Positions 17,404-25,950 of a stretch of DNA of 38,727 nucleotides are shown here, piece after piece. The DNA comes from Marisediminicola senii (lineage in GTDB: Bacteria; Actinomycetota; Actinomycetes; Actinomycetales; Microbacteriaceae): contig NZ_JAALGE010000028.1 of NCBI RefSeq assembly GCF_011057645.1, forward strand, positions 1-38,727, read 5' to 3'. Below the pieces are notes generated by a model that saw nothing but the letters and a program-made list of their open reading frames with translations, was not told where the DNA came from and did not search any database. Within the stretch, counting starts at the first letter, position 1. Each line of letters begins with the position of its first letter. Made by a program: the position numbers and the translations under genes.

Positions 17404-18327
17404 ATGGCAATTGACCGACTCTCCGAGGTCTTGGACCTGGTCGAGGTGCGCAGTGTCGTGTCCGGCGGCTCCGCCGTTCGGGGCCGCTGGCGAACGCGCA
17501 GCGTCATCGATGATGACCTCAAGTTCATCGCGGTTGTTCGGGGCCGCGCCACTCTCACCGCGAATGGGATCGACGCACCCATCGTTCTGGAGTCCGGTGA
17601 CGTCGCGGTATTGAACGGGCGGTCCTGGCTGACCCTGGAGGGTGGGGAGGGGCCGGGGGAGGCACTGGTCGTGGAACCGCCATCAGCGGGGGCGGTGATC
17701 AGCGACGCCGATGCCAACGCGTCCGACGTCGACATCCTGATCGGTGGTCGAGTCGACCTGAACCCCACCGGCAAGGAACTGCTGCTCCGCGCCCTGCCGC
17801 CCGTCGCGCACATCGGGGGATCCAGCGCCGTCGGCCCGCAACTGCGCGGGCACGTGCAGCGGCTGTTCTCGGAGATCGTCGCGCGCAGGGTCGGAGCGGA
17901 CTTCGCGATACGCCAGTACGGCCAGTTACTCGTTCTCGACATCATCCGCGGCTTCATCCACGACGCCGACATGCCCGCCGGATGGTTGTAGGCGCTGACC
18001 GACGAACGGCTCCGGCCCGCACTGGCCCTCATCCACGAACAGCCAGGACGGAGTTGGAGCCTCGGAGACCTCGCCCGCGCATCTTCGATGTCGCGCACCA
18101 CGTTCGCGCAGCGCTTTCGCGATGTCGCCGGCACCCCACCGTTGGCCTACCTGATCAACTGGCGGATGTTGCTGGCGCAACGTGAGCTCAGGGACAGCGA
18201 CACCCGTGTCGGCGCTTTGGCCTTCACCCTCGGCTACTCCTCGGAGAGCGCGTTCAGTTCGGCATTCAAGCGGCATCTCGGGGAATCGCCGACGTCGTAC
18301 CGATTGCGACTTCGCGATACTTCGTAG
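17404..18327 (+). pseudogene. AraC family transcriptional regulator interrupted by an in-frame TAG
   Basis: One continuous reading frame encodes a 195-residue cupin-type sensing domain (VRGRWRTRSVIDDDLKFIAVV, LESGDVAVLNGRSWLTLEG), then a TAG at 17989-17991. The same frame then runs 111 codons through a complete AraC DNA-binding domain (WSLGDLARASSMSRTTFAQRF, YLINWRMLLAQRELRD, LGYSSESAFSSAFKRHLGESP). The join GWL-stop-ALTDERL falls in the linker where intact homologues are continuous. No frameshift is involved. The product is probably non-functional as a regulator unless the stop is read through, translation restarts at ATG 18088, or the base is a sequencing error. It faces the SDR gene, its likely target. 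Confidence 0.85.
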
Positions 18328-18433
18328 CCGCACGGCAGGACACCATGCGCTGATCGCCCGCCGCAGCATCCATCGCGAACCTTGGGGCACCCATGACACG
18401 AGACCGTAACCCCGGCTCAGTACGATCGAACGC

Positions 18434-19741
18434 ATGGCAACCCAGCAGATCAACCCGCCCCCGCGCCTGCTCATGGGCCCCGGCCCCATCGACGCCGACC
18501 CGCGCGTGCTGCGCGCCATGTCGGCCGCCCTCGTGGGGCAGTACGACCCTGCGATGACCGCCTACATGACCGAGACCATGGGCTTCTACCGCACGGTGTT
18601 CGACACCCAGAACGAGCAGACCTTCCTCGTCGACGGAACCTCCCGCGCCGGCATCGAAGCCGCCCTCGTCTCGCTGATCGAGCCGGGCGACCGCGTGCTG
18701 GTTCCGATCTTCGGGCGCTTCGGCCACCTGCTGCGCGAGATCGCCGAACGCTGCGGCGCCGAGGTGCACGTGATCGAGGTCGAGTGGGGCACCGTGTTCA
18801 CGGTCGAGCAGATCAAGCAGGCAATCACCGACGTGCGTCCGAAACTGCTCGCGGTCGTGCACGGCGACACCTCCACCACGCTCGCGCAGCCCCTCGAAGA
18901 ACTCGGAAACCTGTGCCACCGGCACGGCGTGCTGTTCTACACCGACGTGACCGCGTCGCTGGCCGGCAACGAGTTCCACATGGATGCGTGGGAGTTGGAT
19001 GCCACCACCGCGGGCCTGCAGAAGTGCCTCGCCGGCCCGTCCGGGAGCGCCCCGATCAGCCTGTCACCGCGCGCGGTCGAGGTGATCAACCGGCGCAAGA
19101 GCATCGAGGCGGGCATCCGTTCCGAGGGCGATACCGTCAGCGCGTCGCGGATCCGCTCCAACTACTTCGACCTCGCGATGATCATGGACTACTGGGGCGA
19201 GAAGCGCCTGAACCACCACACCGAGGCCACCACGATGCTCTACGGCTCCCGCGAGTGCGCGCGCCTGCTCGTCGACGAGGGCATGGAGAACGCCGTCGAG
19301 CGGCACCGCCTGCACGGTGCCGCGATGGCCGCCGGCCTCACCGGGCTGGGGCTCACCCTGTTCGGCGACCAGAACCACCGAATGAACAACGTCGTCGGCA
19401 TCGAGATCCCCGACGGAATCGACGGCGACAAGGCACGCGCCGCGATGCTCACCGATTACGGGATCGAGATCGGCACGTCGTTCGGTCCGCTGCACGGGCG
19501 CATCTGGCGCATCGGAACCATGGGCTACAACGCCCGGAAGGACACCGTGCTCACCACCCTCGCCGTGCTCGAGCAGGTGCTGCGCACCGGCGGGGTGCGG
19601 GTCACCGGCGGCGGCGGGGTCGGCGCGGCGCTCGAGCTGTACGCGGACGACGCGGCCGCGTCGGGGTCTGATGCTGGCATCGGTGCTGACGCTGGTGCTA
19701 CGGAGGTCGAGCGCACGGCGACGGAGGCCGCCGCGGTATGA
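18434..19741 (+). CDS. pucG: (S)-ureidoglycine-glyoxylate transaminase, class V PLP enzyme
   Basis: This 435-residue class V aminotransferase is of the serine/alanine-glyoxylate type. The opening LMGPGPIDADPRVLRAM is typical. The PLP Asp lies in YTDVTASLAG and the Schiff-base Lys is in TAGLQKCLAGPSG (K197). SRIRSNYFDL and RIWRIGTMGYNA are further family blocks. Within a urate/allantoin cluster the best assignment is PucG, which transfers the amino group of (S)-ureidoglycine to glyoxylate, giving oxalurate and glycine. A plain alanine-glyoxylate transaminase cannot be excluded. The last 45 residues are Ala/Asp/Gly-rich and probably disordered. TACGAT seven bases before the ATG suggests a leaderless message. 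It overlaps allC by ATGA. Confidence 0.88.
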   Translation: MATQQINPPPRLLMGPGPIDADPRVLRAMSAALVGQYDPAMTAYMTETMGFYRTVFDTQNEQTFLVDGTSRAGIEAALVSLIEPGDRVLVPIFGRFGHLLREIAERCGAEVHVIEVEWGTVFTVEQIKQAITDVRPKLLAVVHGDTSTTLAQPLEELGNLCHRHGVLFYTDVTASLAGNEFHMDAWELDATTAGLQKCLAGPSGSAPISLSPRAVEVINRRKSIEAGIRSEGDTVSASRIRSNYFDLAMIMDYWGEKRLNHHTEATTMLYGSRECARLLVDEGMENAVERHRLHGAAMAAGLTGLGLTLFGDQNHRMNNVVGIEIPDGIDGDKARAAMLTDYGIEIGTSFGPLHGRIWRIGTMGYNARKDTVLTTLAVLEQVLRTGGVRVTGGGGVGAALELYADDAAASGSDAGIGADAGATEVERTATEAAAV

Positions 19742-21045
19742 CTGGCGCTGTCGATGCGGGCGCGCCGGGCGACGGGTCGGCGGAACCCGAGCCTGTGGAG
19801 GCGGAACCCGTGAGCCGCGACGCCGCCCTCATCATGGAGCGCTGCGACGAGCTCGCCACCCTCTCGAGCAACCCGGAGCACCTCGAACGCCTGCACCTCT
19901 CGAGGGAGCACGCCGCCGCGAACGCCCTGGTCGGCGAATGGATGCGACAGGCCGGCCTGTCGACGTGGCAAGACGCCGCGGGCAATCAATGCGCGCGCCT
20001 CGAGGGTTCCTCGCCCGACCTGCCCGCGCTGCTGCTGGGCTCGCACATCGATACCGTTCCGGATGCCGGTCGTTACGACGGGATGCTCGGGGTGCTGCTC
20101 GCGATCGCGGTGGCCGGTCGCATCCACTCGTCTGGTCGGGCGCTGCCGTTCGCGCTCGAGGTTGTCGCGTTCAGTGACGAGGAGGGCACCCGGTTCGGCA
20201 CGGCGCTGCTCGGCAGTCGCGCGCTCGCGGGAGCCTGGGACGACGCGCTGTTCGAGCTCACCGACGCCGACGGCATCACGCTGTTCGAGGCGATGCAGGA
20301 CTTCGGGCTCGATCCCGCCCGGCTGCCCGGGGCGGCGCGGCGTCGCGAGAGCCTCGTCGGGTACCTCGAGGCGCACATCGAGCAGGGGCCGATCCTCGAG
20401 GACCTCGGCAAGAGCCTCGCGGCCGTGACATCCATCGCCGGGGCCCGCAGGTTCTCGCTGACCATGACCGGAAAGGCCGGGCACGCCGGCGGCACCCCGT
20501 TCGAGAAACGGCGCGATGCGCTGGTCGGGGCGAGCGAGCTCGTCGTCGCGGTCGAGGCGCTGTCGCGCGAGTACGGCACCATCGGCACGGTCGGGCGGTT
20601 GCAGGCGTTTCCCGGTGGGGTCAACGTGATCCCGGGGCGGGTCGACTTCAGCCTCGACCTGCGTGCGGAACACGATGCCGACCGCGACACCTGCCTGCGC
20701 CGCATCCGCGAGACGGCCGAAGATATCTGCGCGCGGCGAGGGCTTTCGTTCGAGTCCACGGAGATCTACACCGCACCCGCCGTGCGCTGCGACCCGGGGC
20801 TGCGGGCGGCGATCGAGAGCGGCATCCGGTCGACGGGGGATGCCGCGCCGGTCGCATTCCACAGCCGGGCGGGCCACGACGGGGTCGCGATCTCGAGCGT
20901 GACCGACTTCGCGATGCTGTTCATCCGGTGCGCGGGAGGCATCAGCCACCACCCCGACGAGTCGGTGATCGAGGCAGACGTCGCGGTCGCGCTGGACGCG
21001 TTCGAGGCCGCGGTGTGGGCTGTGGCGGCGGGGTACACGGGGTAA
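19738..21045 (+). CDS. allC: Allantoate amidohydrolase (M20 / hydantoinase-carbamoylase family)
   Basis: The 435-residue binuclear metalloenzyme belongs to the M20 family of allantoate amidohydrolases and N-carbamoyl-L-amino-acid hydrolases. Metal-binding motifs are GSHIDTVPDAGRYDG (His and Asp), SDEEGTRF (Glu), LEAHIEQGP (His) and ISHHPDE (His); the lid region carries GKAGHAGGTPF and NVIPGRVDFSLDLR. Hydrolysis of allantoate would give ureidoglycine, carbon dioxide and ammonia, the substrate of the preceding pucG product. The first 23 residues are acidic and low-complexity. The ATGA overlap with pucG indicates translational coupling. The carbamoylase alternative cannot be excluded from sequence alone, but the cluster favours allantoate. 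Confidence 0.88.
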   Translation: MTGAVDAGAPGDGSAEPEPVEAEPVSRDAALIMERCDELATLSSNPEHLERLHLSREHAAANALVGEWMRQAGLSTWQDAAGNQCARLEGSSPDLPALLLGSHIDTVPDAGRYDGMLGVLLAIAVAGRIHSSGRALPFALEVVAFSDEEGTRFGTALLGSRALAGAWDDALFELTDADGITLFEAMQDFGLDPARLPGAARRRESLVGYLEAHIEQGPILEDLGKSLAAVTSIAGARRFSLTMTGKAGHAGGTPFEKRRDALVGASELVVAVEALSREYGTIGTVGRLQAFPGGVNVIPGRVDFSLDLRAEHDADRDTCLRRIRETAEDICARRGLSFESTEIYTAPAVRCDPGLRAAIESGIRSTGDAAPVAFHSRAGHDGVAISSVTDFAMLFIRCAGGISHHPDESVIEADVAVALDAFEAAVWAVAAGYTG

Positions 21046-21205
21046 TTCGAGCGGTCGTCGCGGTCGCTGTCTGGGTCGGCCGGGTTGGTCGGGGTGGGCG
21101 CGCTCCCATGAATATAGGATCGCCCCGACTGCCCCAGAGGCCTGATACGGTTCCTGTGATGTTGCAACGCGGTTCGTCCGCGCGGTGTCCAGGGGCGGGG
21201 GCCAG

Positions 21206-22486
21206 ATGAATGTCGCGATAGTGCAATCCGTCGTGGACAGGCTCGTCGACCTGGGGTATTCCTCACGGCGCGTTGTCCCCAGGCCACCGCCGGGTATCGC
21301 CGCGTGTCACGCGCCGGGACCCGACCCGGTCCGGCTGCTCGTGCTGGGCACCGGCGTGGTGTTCGGACACGGGGTGCTCAGCCATGACCTGGCGCTGCCC
21401 GGCACAGTCGCACGATCCCTCGCTGCCCGCCTGCACCGCGGAGTGGACGTCTCGGTCAACGTGCGGGAACGATGGGCTGCGGTCGACTTCGTCGCCGAAA
21501 TCGGCTCCCTCGTGGTGGGCAGGGCAGACGCGGTGCTGCTGAGCCTCGGTCACTCCGAAGCGTTCGCAGACATGCCCACCGAGGTGTGGCGGCAGACGAT
21601 GGCCGCAGTTCTCGACGGGATCCAGGCACGCGCCGGACGCCCCGTTCTGACTGCCGTGCTGGAGCTGAGCGAGTTGGGCACCATCCGCGGTGCATCGAGG
21701 GCTGTCATCACACGCGGCAACCGCAGGATGTCGGGCCTGAATCAGGCTCTCGCCGAGCTCTGTGAAGCGAGAAAAGACACCTGCCTGGTGCTGCGGCTGA
21801 GCGATCTCCCGGTCGAGGAGCCCACGCCAATGCTGTACCGCGAGTGGGCAGCAAACCTCGGCCCCGCCCTGGCGGCGCGACTGGAGGTGGAACTCATGCA
21901 CCGGGCGCGCGCGGACATCGCGGGTGTCGACGATGCGGTTGTGGATAGTGCGATGGTCGGTGCTGTCGACAGCGCTCATCAATCCAGCGCCCTGGCCGCC
22001 ACGGTCGACGAACTGAGGCGCCAGCAGGCACTGGACCGGTTGCAGATCCTCGATACCGAACCGGAAGACGAGATCGACCGCCTAGCCCGGCTGACGCAGG
22101 AGCACTTCGGAACGGCCATGGCGACGGTGACCTTCGTCGACCGGGACCGACAATGGCACAAGGCAGTCCGCGGTCCGCTGCATGCACAAAGCCCCCGCGC
22201 GTACGCGATCTGCGACCACACCATCCGGCACGACGCCGCGTTCGTTGTCGAGGACACCACCACCGACGAGCGGTTCAGCGCAAACCCGGGGGTCACCGGC
22301 GCCCCGTTCATCAGGTTCTACGCTGGCTACCCCATCGAAACCCCGGACGGCTACCGGGTAGGCACGCTCTGCGTGATCGACACCCAGCCGCGGGAGTTTC
22401 CGGAGCAGGACCGGATCGTGCTGCGCAACCTCGCCCTCATGGTGCAGGACCTGCTCTGGGAACGCGCCAACGCCATAACCGAGTGA
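21206..22486 (+). CDS. SGNH-hydrolase-like domain fused to a GAF sensor domain
   Basis: This 426-residue protein has two parts. Residues 41-230 resemble an SGNH/GDSL hydrolase fold (VRLLVLGTGVVFGHGV, SLVVGRADAVLLSLGHSEAF). The GDS nucleophile is replaced by GTG and the expected GxND block reads GHSE, so catalysis is doubtful. Residues 265-420 are a GAF domain of the free-standing sensor type (RLQILDTEPEDEIDRLARL, AYAICDHTI, FVVEDTTTDERFSANP, IRFYAGYPI, GTLCVID). ATG 21206 follows a G-rich Shine-Dalgarno. There is no output domain, so it may act through a partner. It separates the transaminase/amidohydrolase pair from the remaining urate genes; its role is unknown. Confidence 0.72.
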   Translation: MNVAIVQSVVDRLVDLGYSSRRVVPRPPPGIAACHAPGPDPVRLLVLGTGVVFGHGVLSHDLALPGTVARSLAARLHRGVDVSVNVRERWAAVDFVAEIGSLVVGRADAVLLSLGHSEAFADMPTEVWRQTMAAVLDGIQARAGRPVLTAVLELSELGTIRGASRAVITRGNRRMSGLNQALAELCEARKDTCLVLRLSDLPVEEPTPMLYREWAANLGPALAARLEVELMHRARADIAGVDDAVVDSAMVGAVDSAHQSSALAATVDELRRQQALDRLQILDTEPEDEIDRLARLTQEHFGTAMATVTFVDRDRQWHKAVRGPLHAQSPRAYAICDHTIRHDAAFVVEDTTTDERFSANPGVTGAPFIRFYAGYPIETPDGYRVGTLCVIDTQPREFPEQDRIVLRNLALMVQDLLWERANAITE

Positions 22487-22517
22487 CGCCGTGACGCCGT
22501 CGGCGTGTTCGGACTAC

Positions 22518-23138
22518 CTACCCGTGCGGCTCGTCGACGTCGTGCCCGTTCCACAGGTCGCCGCATTCCACCTCCGCCACCCCGTGATCGACGAGATACG
22601 GTCGCGCCCCGGCATCCCCGCGCACTTCTCGCGCGATGGCCGCCCAGTGCGAGCGGCCGACCAGCACGGGGTGCCCGGGGGTGCCGGAATAGACCGCCTG
22701 CCGCAAGGTGTCGTCATTCGGGGTGGCGTGGGGGATGCCGCGTTCGCCGATCACCCGGCGCACCGCAGCAGTCGGCAGGCTGGGCAGGTCGACGAGGGTG
22801 ATGACCGCAGCGGCGGCATCCACCGTCGCGTCGGCGGCAGCCGAAAGCCCCGCCGCGATGGAAGCCGCCATGCCCGACTGCCAGTCCGCGGCCACCACCG
22901 CGGTGACGCGCGGGTCATCCGGAACCAGCCCTCGAGCGGTGGATGCCTCGGCTCCGAGCACCACCACGACGCGCCTGCATCCGCCCTCGAGCAGCCGCCG
23001 CACGCCGCGCTCGACCCAGGGCACCCCGTCGGCGCCGCGCACCAGCGCCTTCGGCATGCCCATTCGTCGCCCGGCCCCGGCGGCGAGCAGGATGCCGATG
23101 ACGGGGGTGGGGGTCGTGGCGGGCATTGCTCCAGGCAT
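22518..23138 (-). CDS. Molybdenum cofactor nucleotidyltransferase (MocA/PucB-like)
   Basis: This 206-residue MobA/MocA-type nucleotidyltransferase has the CTP/GTP-binding motif ILLAAGAGRRMGMPKALV, the metal-binding region VVAADWQSGMAASIAAGL, TLVDLPSLP and a C-terminal GTPGHPVLVGRSHW, then a short acidic end. Such enzymes convert the molybdopterin cofactor to its cytosine dinucleotide form for xanthine dehydrogenase-type enzymes; B. subtilis pucB has a similar place in purine catabolism. No xanthine dehydrogenase is in the window, so its client must be elsewhere. The start is uncertain: ATG 23138 is used, ATG 23126 and GTG 23177 are possible. It is divergent from uraD. Confidence 0.82.
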   Translation of the reverse strand: MPGAMPATTPTPVIGILLAAGAGRRMGMPKALVRGADGVPWVERGVRRLLEGGCRRVVVVLGAEASTARGLVPDDPRVTAVVAADWQSGMAASIAAGLSAAADATVDAAAAVITLVDLPSLPTAAVRRVIGERGIPHATPNDDTLRQAVYSGTPGHPVLVGRSHWAAIAREVRGDAGARPYLVDHGVAEVECGDLWNGHDVDEPHG

Positions 23139-23226
23139 CGTGGCGGGTGTCGTCGTGCCCTCTTGCCCCGGAATGCTCACCGCTACAGTTAACCCGACGC
23201 CCGTACCGATGCCCGCTGGGGGACCC

Positions 23227-23718
23227 GTGCTCGAGATTGCCGACACCGACCTGCGCGAGACGCTCGCCGCCGCCCTCGCCGTCGAGCGGTGGGTGGATGA
23301 CGTGGCGTCCGCCGCACCGTTCGCCGACCTCGAGGCGCTGCTGGCCGTGGCGGAGGAGGCGGCATCCCCGCTCAGCGACGCGGAAGTGGACGAGGCAATG
23401 GCGCATCACCCGCGGATCGGGGTGCGTCCGCTCGGCGAGACGGTGTCGGCCGGGCTGTCGCGCTCGGAGCAGAGCGCCCCCGACGAGCACGATGCGGCCC
23501 TCGCGCTAGCGCTCGCCGAGGGCAACCGGGCATACGAGCAGCGGTTCGACCGGGTGTTCCTGATCCGCGCTGCCGGACGCACCCGCGCCGAGATCGTCGC
23601 CGAACTGCACCGCCGCCTCGAGCTCGACCCCGACACCGAGCGCGCGATCGTGGGCGAGCAGCTGCGCGAGATCGCCCTGCTGCGCCTGCGCACGCTGCTC
23701 GGGAGCGTGGCCGCATGA
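23227..23718 (+). CDS. uraD: 2-oxo-4-hydroxy-4-carboxy-5-ureidoimidazoline (OHCU) decarboxylase
   Basis: This 163-residue all-helical enzyme decarboxylates OHCU to (S)-allantoin, the third step of urate breakdown. Family landmarks are VERWVDDVASAAPF, MAHHPRIG with the catalytic His, SRSEQSAPD, ALAEGNRAYEQRFDRVFLIRAAGRTRAE and REIALLRLRTLLG. GTG 23227 is preferred because a GGGGGA Shine-Dalgarno lies just upstream; ATG 23209 would add six residues with no ribosome-binding site. It overlaps uraH by ATGA, coupling the two enzymes that act directly after uricase. The long open frame further upstream is antisense to the molybdenum cofactor gene. Confidence 0.95.
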   Translation: MLEIADTDLRETLAAALAVERWVDDVASAAPFADLEALLAVAEEAASPLSDAEVDEAMAHHPRIGVRPLGETVSAGLSRSEQSAPDEHDAALALALAEGNRAYEQRFDRVFLIRAAGRTRAEIVAELHRRLELDPDTERAIVGEQLREIALLRLRTLLGSVAA

Positions 23719-24053
23719 GCCAGATCACGACGCACGTTCTCGACACGGCGCTCGGGCGTCCCGCGCAGGGCGTGCCGATCTCGCTGGAGTTCGAGGAGCC
23801 CGACCGCGAGGGCTGGGATCCCGTCGCCGATGGTGTGACCAATGCCGACGGACGCATCGGCGACCTCACCGACGACGTCGTCGCGCCCGGCCGGTACCGC
23901 ATCACCTTCGACACCGAGGCGTACTTCGCGGCGACCGGCCAGACGGCGTTCTTTCCGTCCGTCGCCCTGGAATTCTGGGTCGCCGCGGGGGAGCAGTACC
24001 ACGTACCCCTGCTGCTCAGCCCCTACGGCGTGAGCAGCTACCGCGGCTCGTAG
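23715..24053 (+). CDS. uraH: 5-hydroxyisourate hydrolase (transthyretin-like)
   Basis: At 112 residues this has the family's usual size. It hydrolyses 5-hydroxyisourate, the uricase product, to OHCU. The diagnostic N-terminal motif THVLDTALGRPAQGVPISL, the central Arg region GRIGDLTDDVVAPGRYRITFDTEAYF, the YHVPLLLSPYGVSSY block and the C-terminal YRGS tetrapeptide are all present, carrying the active-site His, Arg, His and Ser. Translation is coupled to uraD by ATGA overlap. The gene converges on guaD across a gap that carries the 31-bp repeat family. Confidence 0.96.
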   Translation: MSQITTHVLDTALGRPAQGVPISLEFEEPDREGWDPVADGVTNADGRIGDLTDDVVAPGRYRITFDTEAYFAATGQTAFFPSVALEFWVAAGEQYHVPLLLSPYGVSSYRGS

Positions 24054-24097
24054 GGCGACCGCGGCTTGTAGCTCTCGCCGACGATCGGGTTGGCATT

Positions 24098-24273
24098 ATT
24101 CAGGAACCATTGCGGCGGGACCAGGCCGGCGGCTCCCGAATGACCAGTAGATGCTGCATCCATTCGTCATTCACCGCCGAATCTGCCCAGCGTTCCTGAA
24201 TTACGCGTGCCTGCGGCCGGGCACTCCTGAATGATGCGAGGAACCGGCCGGGCGGTCCTGAATGATGAAAGCT
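24098..24273. repeat. Intergenic repeat cluster A (31-bp family, degenerate)
   Basis: This cluster fills most of the convergent uraH-guaD gap. Copies matching TTCCTGAATG start at 24193, 24224 and 24255, exactly 31 bp apart. More degenerate copies occur near 24133 and 24163, and a core in opposite sense (TTCAGGAA) is at 24099. The last unit contains TCCTGAATGATGAAAGC, the exact reverse complement of a 17-base stretch in cluster B. No gene is seen in 24054-24283. Confidence 0.8.
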
Positions 24274-24283
24274 ACGCGCGCGG

Positions 24284-24916
24284 TCAGTACTCGGTGCGCG
24301 TGGTGGTCTCGAGCCAGGTGTCGAAGGGCTCCGTGCGGTTGCCGAGGTCGACTGGCTGCACGACGGTCGGCCACGTCGCGCGGTCGCGGGTGAGCAGCTC
24401 GTAGAACTCCAGGTCGTCGAAGCCCCCGCGCGCGGCATCGTGCCGGTCGGCGGCGAAGACCACGCGGTCGAGGCGCGCCCACAGAGATGCGGTCGCGCAC
24501 ATCGGGCACGGTTCGCACGAGGTGTAGAGGGTCGCGCCGGCCAGCGAGAAGTCGCCGAGGGCCGCACCGGCCGCCCGGATCGCCATCACCTCGGCGTGCG
24601 CGGTCGGGTCGAAGTCGCGCGTCACGCGGTTCTGTCCGGTCGCGAGCAGCATGCCGTCGCGCACGATCACCGCACCGAACGGTCCGCCGCCGTCACGAAC
24701 GTTCTGCGTCGCGAGCTCGACCGCCATCGCGAGCCAGCGCTGGTCGTCGGCCGCGCCGCCGTCTGCTCCGCCCTGCTCTGCTGCGACCTCGCCAACCTCG
24801 CCACCACCTAGTTCCGCCGCGCCTTCCGCACCGCTCTCCGTCTCACTCACACCTGTCATCGTCGACCCCGTCTCTGTTGTACTCACACCTACCCCGTCGT
24901 TGTCTGCCGCGCTCAC
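24284..24916 (-). CDS. guaD: Guanine deaminase / nucleoside deaminase (CDA fold)
   Basis: This 210-residue zinc deaminase has HAEVMAIRAAG (zinc His and catalytic Glu) and TSCEPCPMC (two zinc Cys) in the correct order, with GGGPFGAVIVRDG before them. The C-terminal tail ETTTRTEY resembles the closing loop of B. subtilis-type guanine deaminase. Guanine deaminase converts guanine to xanthine, feeding the urate pathway. A cytosine or tRNA adenosine deaminase is less likely given the neighbours. The N-terminal 55 residues are a Ser/Thr/Glu/Gly-rich extension absent from typical homologues. Its GTG overlaps the uricase stop (GTGA), placing it downstream of uricase in one operon. Confidence 0.87.
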   Translation of the reverse strand: MSAADNDGVGVSTTETGSTMTGVSETESGAEGAAELGGGEVGEVAAEQGGADGGAADDQRWLAMAVELATQNVRDGGGPFGAVIVRDGMLLATGQNRVTRDFDPTAHAEVMAIRAAGAALGDFSLAGATLYTSCEPCPMCATASLWARLDRVVFAADRHDAARGGFDDLEFYELLTRDRATWPTVVQPVDLGNRTEPFDTWLETTTRTEY

Positions 24917-25833
24917 GCGAGGCCCGCCCCGGGGTTCCAGGCGGAACCGGCATCCGGAGCATCATCGCGGGTCACCGTCGCCTGGATCAGTCCGTACGGG
25001 CGATCGGCGGCGTAGAACACCTCGCCGAGGTTCTCCATGCCGAACGGCTCGAGGTCGACGAGGAAGTGGTGCTTGTTCGGGGCCGCGAAGCGGATCTCGG
25101 CGATCTCCGGATGCGCCGCGAGCACCGCCTTGCCCATGTGCCACAGCGTCTGCTGCAGGGCCAGCGAGTGCCGGGTCGCGAACTGCGTGATCATGATGTC
25201 GTGCACGCTCGCGTAGGCGGCGTCCCACGCGAAATCGGCGTCGAGCACGGCGGCACTGATGTATCGCCAGCGGGCGACGAGCGACGTCGCGAGCACGCGG
25301 TCCCTCGTCTCGGGCAGTGTCGTGAACTCATCGGAGAGGAAGGTGTGGAATTCCGACCCGGTCGACTTGAGCATCACCAGGTCCTTGAGCCCGGCGATCA
25401 CGTCGACGCGTTGCTCGTCACCTGCCCCCTCGACCGACACGGCGGCGGTGCGGGTCTCGCGCCCGGTGCGCAGCCAGGTGTGGTCGTGCTCCTTGCCGTC
25501 GACGACGGCGCGCTGCCAGGCGTATTCCTCGATCTCGACGCGTGCACCGGAGACCGGTTCGACGTCGTCGACGAAGTGCCGGGCGAGCGCCAGGCCGTAC
25601 TGCTCGATCGAGGCGATGCCCACCGACTTCGCGTAGGCGTACGCGGTGTTCTTCTGGGTGTCGGTCGGCAGGATCTGCGACTGGTCGCCATACAGGTGCG
25701 CCTCGGCGAATGAGCCGCGCAGGCTCGTGCTCACGTTGAGGTCGCGGATCTCGTGGCGGGCGGTTTCGCGCTCGAAGCGCACCACGCGGGATTCGGCCTT
25801 GCCGTATTGGTGGTCTCCCAGAACTATTGCCAT
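24913..25833 (-). CDS. pucL: Urate oxidase (factor-independent uricase)
   Basis: Uricase oxidises urate to 5-hydroxyisourate and hydrogen peroxide without a metal or organic cofactor. The 306-residue protein has two tandem T-fold halves. Visible landmarks are LGDHQYGKAESRVVRF with catalytic Lys12, DQSQILPTDTQKNTAYA with the catalytic Thr57, the SGSEFHTFLSDEFTTLPE-like region (here KSTGSEFHTF) and NKHHFLVDLEPFGMEN with the conserved Asn-Lys-His-His. Unlike the B. subtilis PucL fusion, the OHCU decarboxylase is a separate gene here. A TGTAAT hexamer six bases upstream of the ATG and lack of a Shine-Dalgarno suggest a leaderless message. Confidence 0.97.
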   Translation of the reverse strand: MAIVLGDHQYGKAESRVVRFERETARHEIRDLNVSTSLRGSFAEAHLYGDQSQILPTDTQKNTAYAYAKSVGIASIEQYGLALARHFVDDVEPVSGARVEIEEYAWQRAVVDGKEHDHTWLRTGRETRTAAVSVEGAGDEQRVDVIAGLKDLVMLKSTGSEFHTFLSDEFTTLPETRDRVLATSLVARWRYISAAVLDADFAWDAAYASVHDIMITQFATRHSLALQQTLWHMGKAVLAAHPEIAEIRFAAPNKHHFLVDLEPFGMENLGEVFYAADRPYGLIQATVTRDDAPDAGSAWNPGAGLA

Positions 25834-25950
25834 GGGCCGATTACACCACTGCGATGTAACCGGGGTGTTTCGATCGGGGTTTCGCTGTACAGATTCCCGG
25901 GCTGGTGAACTCGGGCCTTGACCGCGCTCACCCCGGCAGCGATCTGTCGC

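Noticed and set aside
21140-21160. TTCCTGTGATG as another copy of the 31-bp repeat
   Set aside because: Only partial core identity, no second copy at 31 bp and no palindrome.
22708-23208. Long upstream extension of OHCU decarboxylase
   Set aside because: It is antisense to the molybdenum cofactor nucleotidyltransferase, whose motifs are clear.
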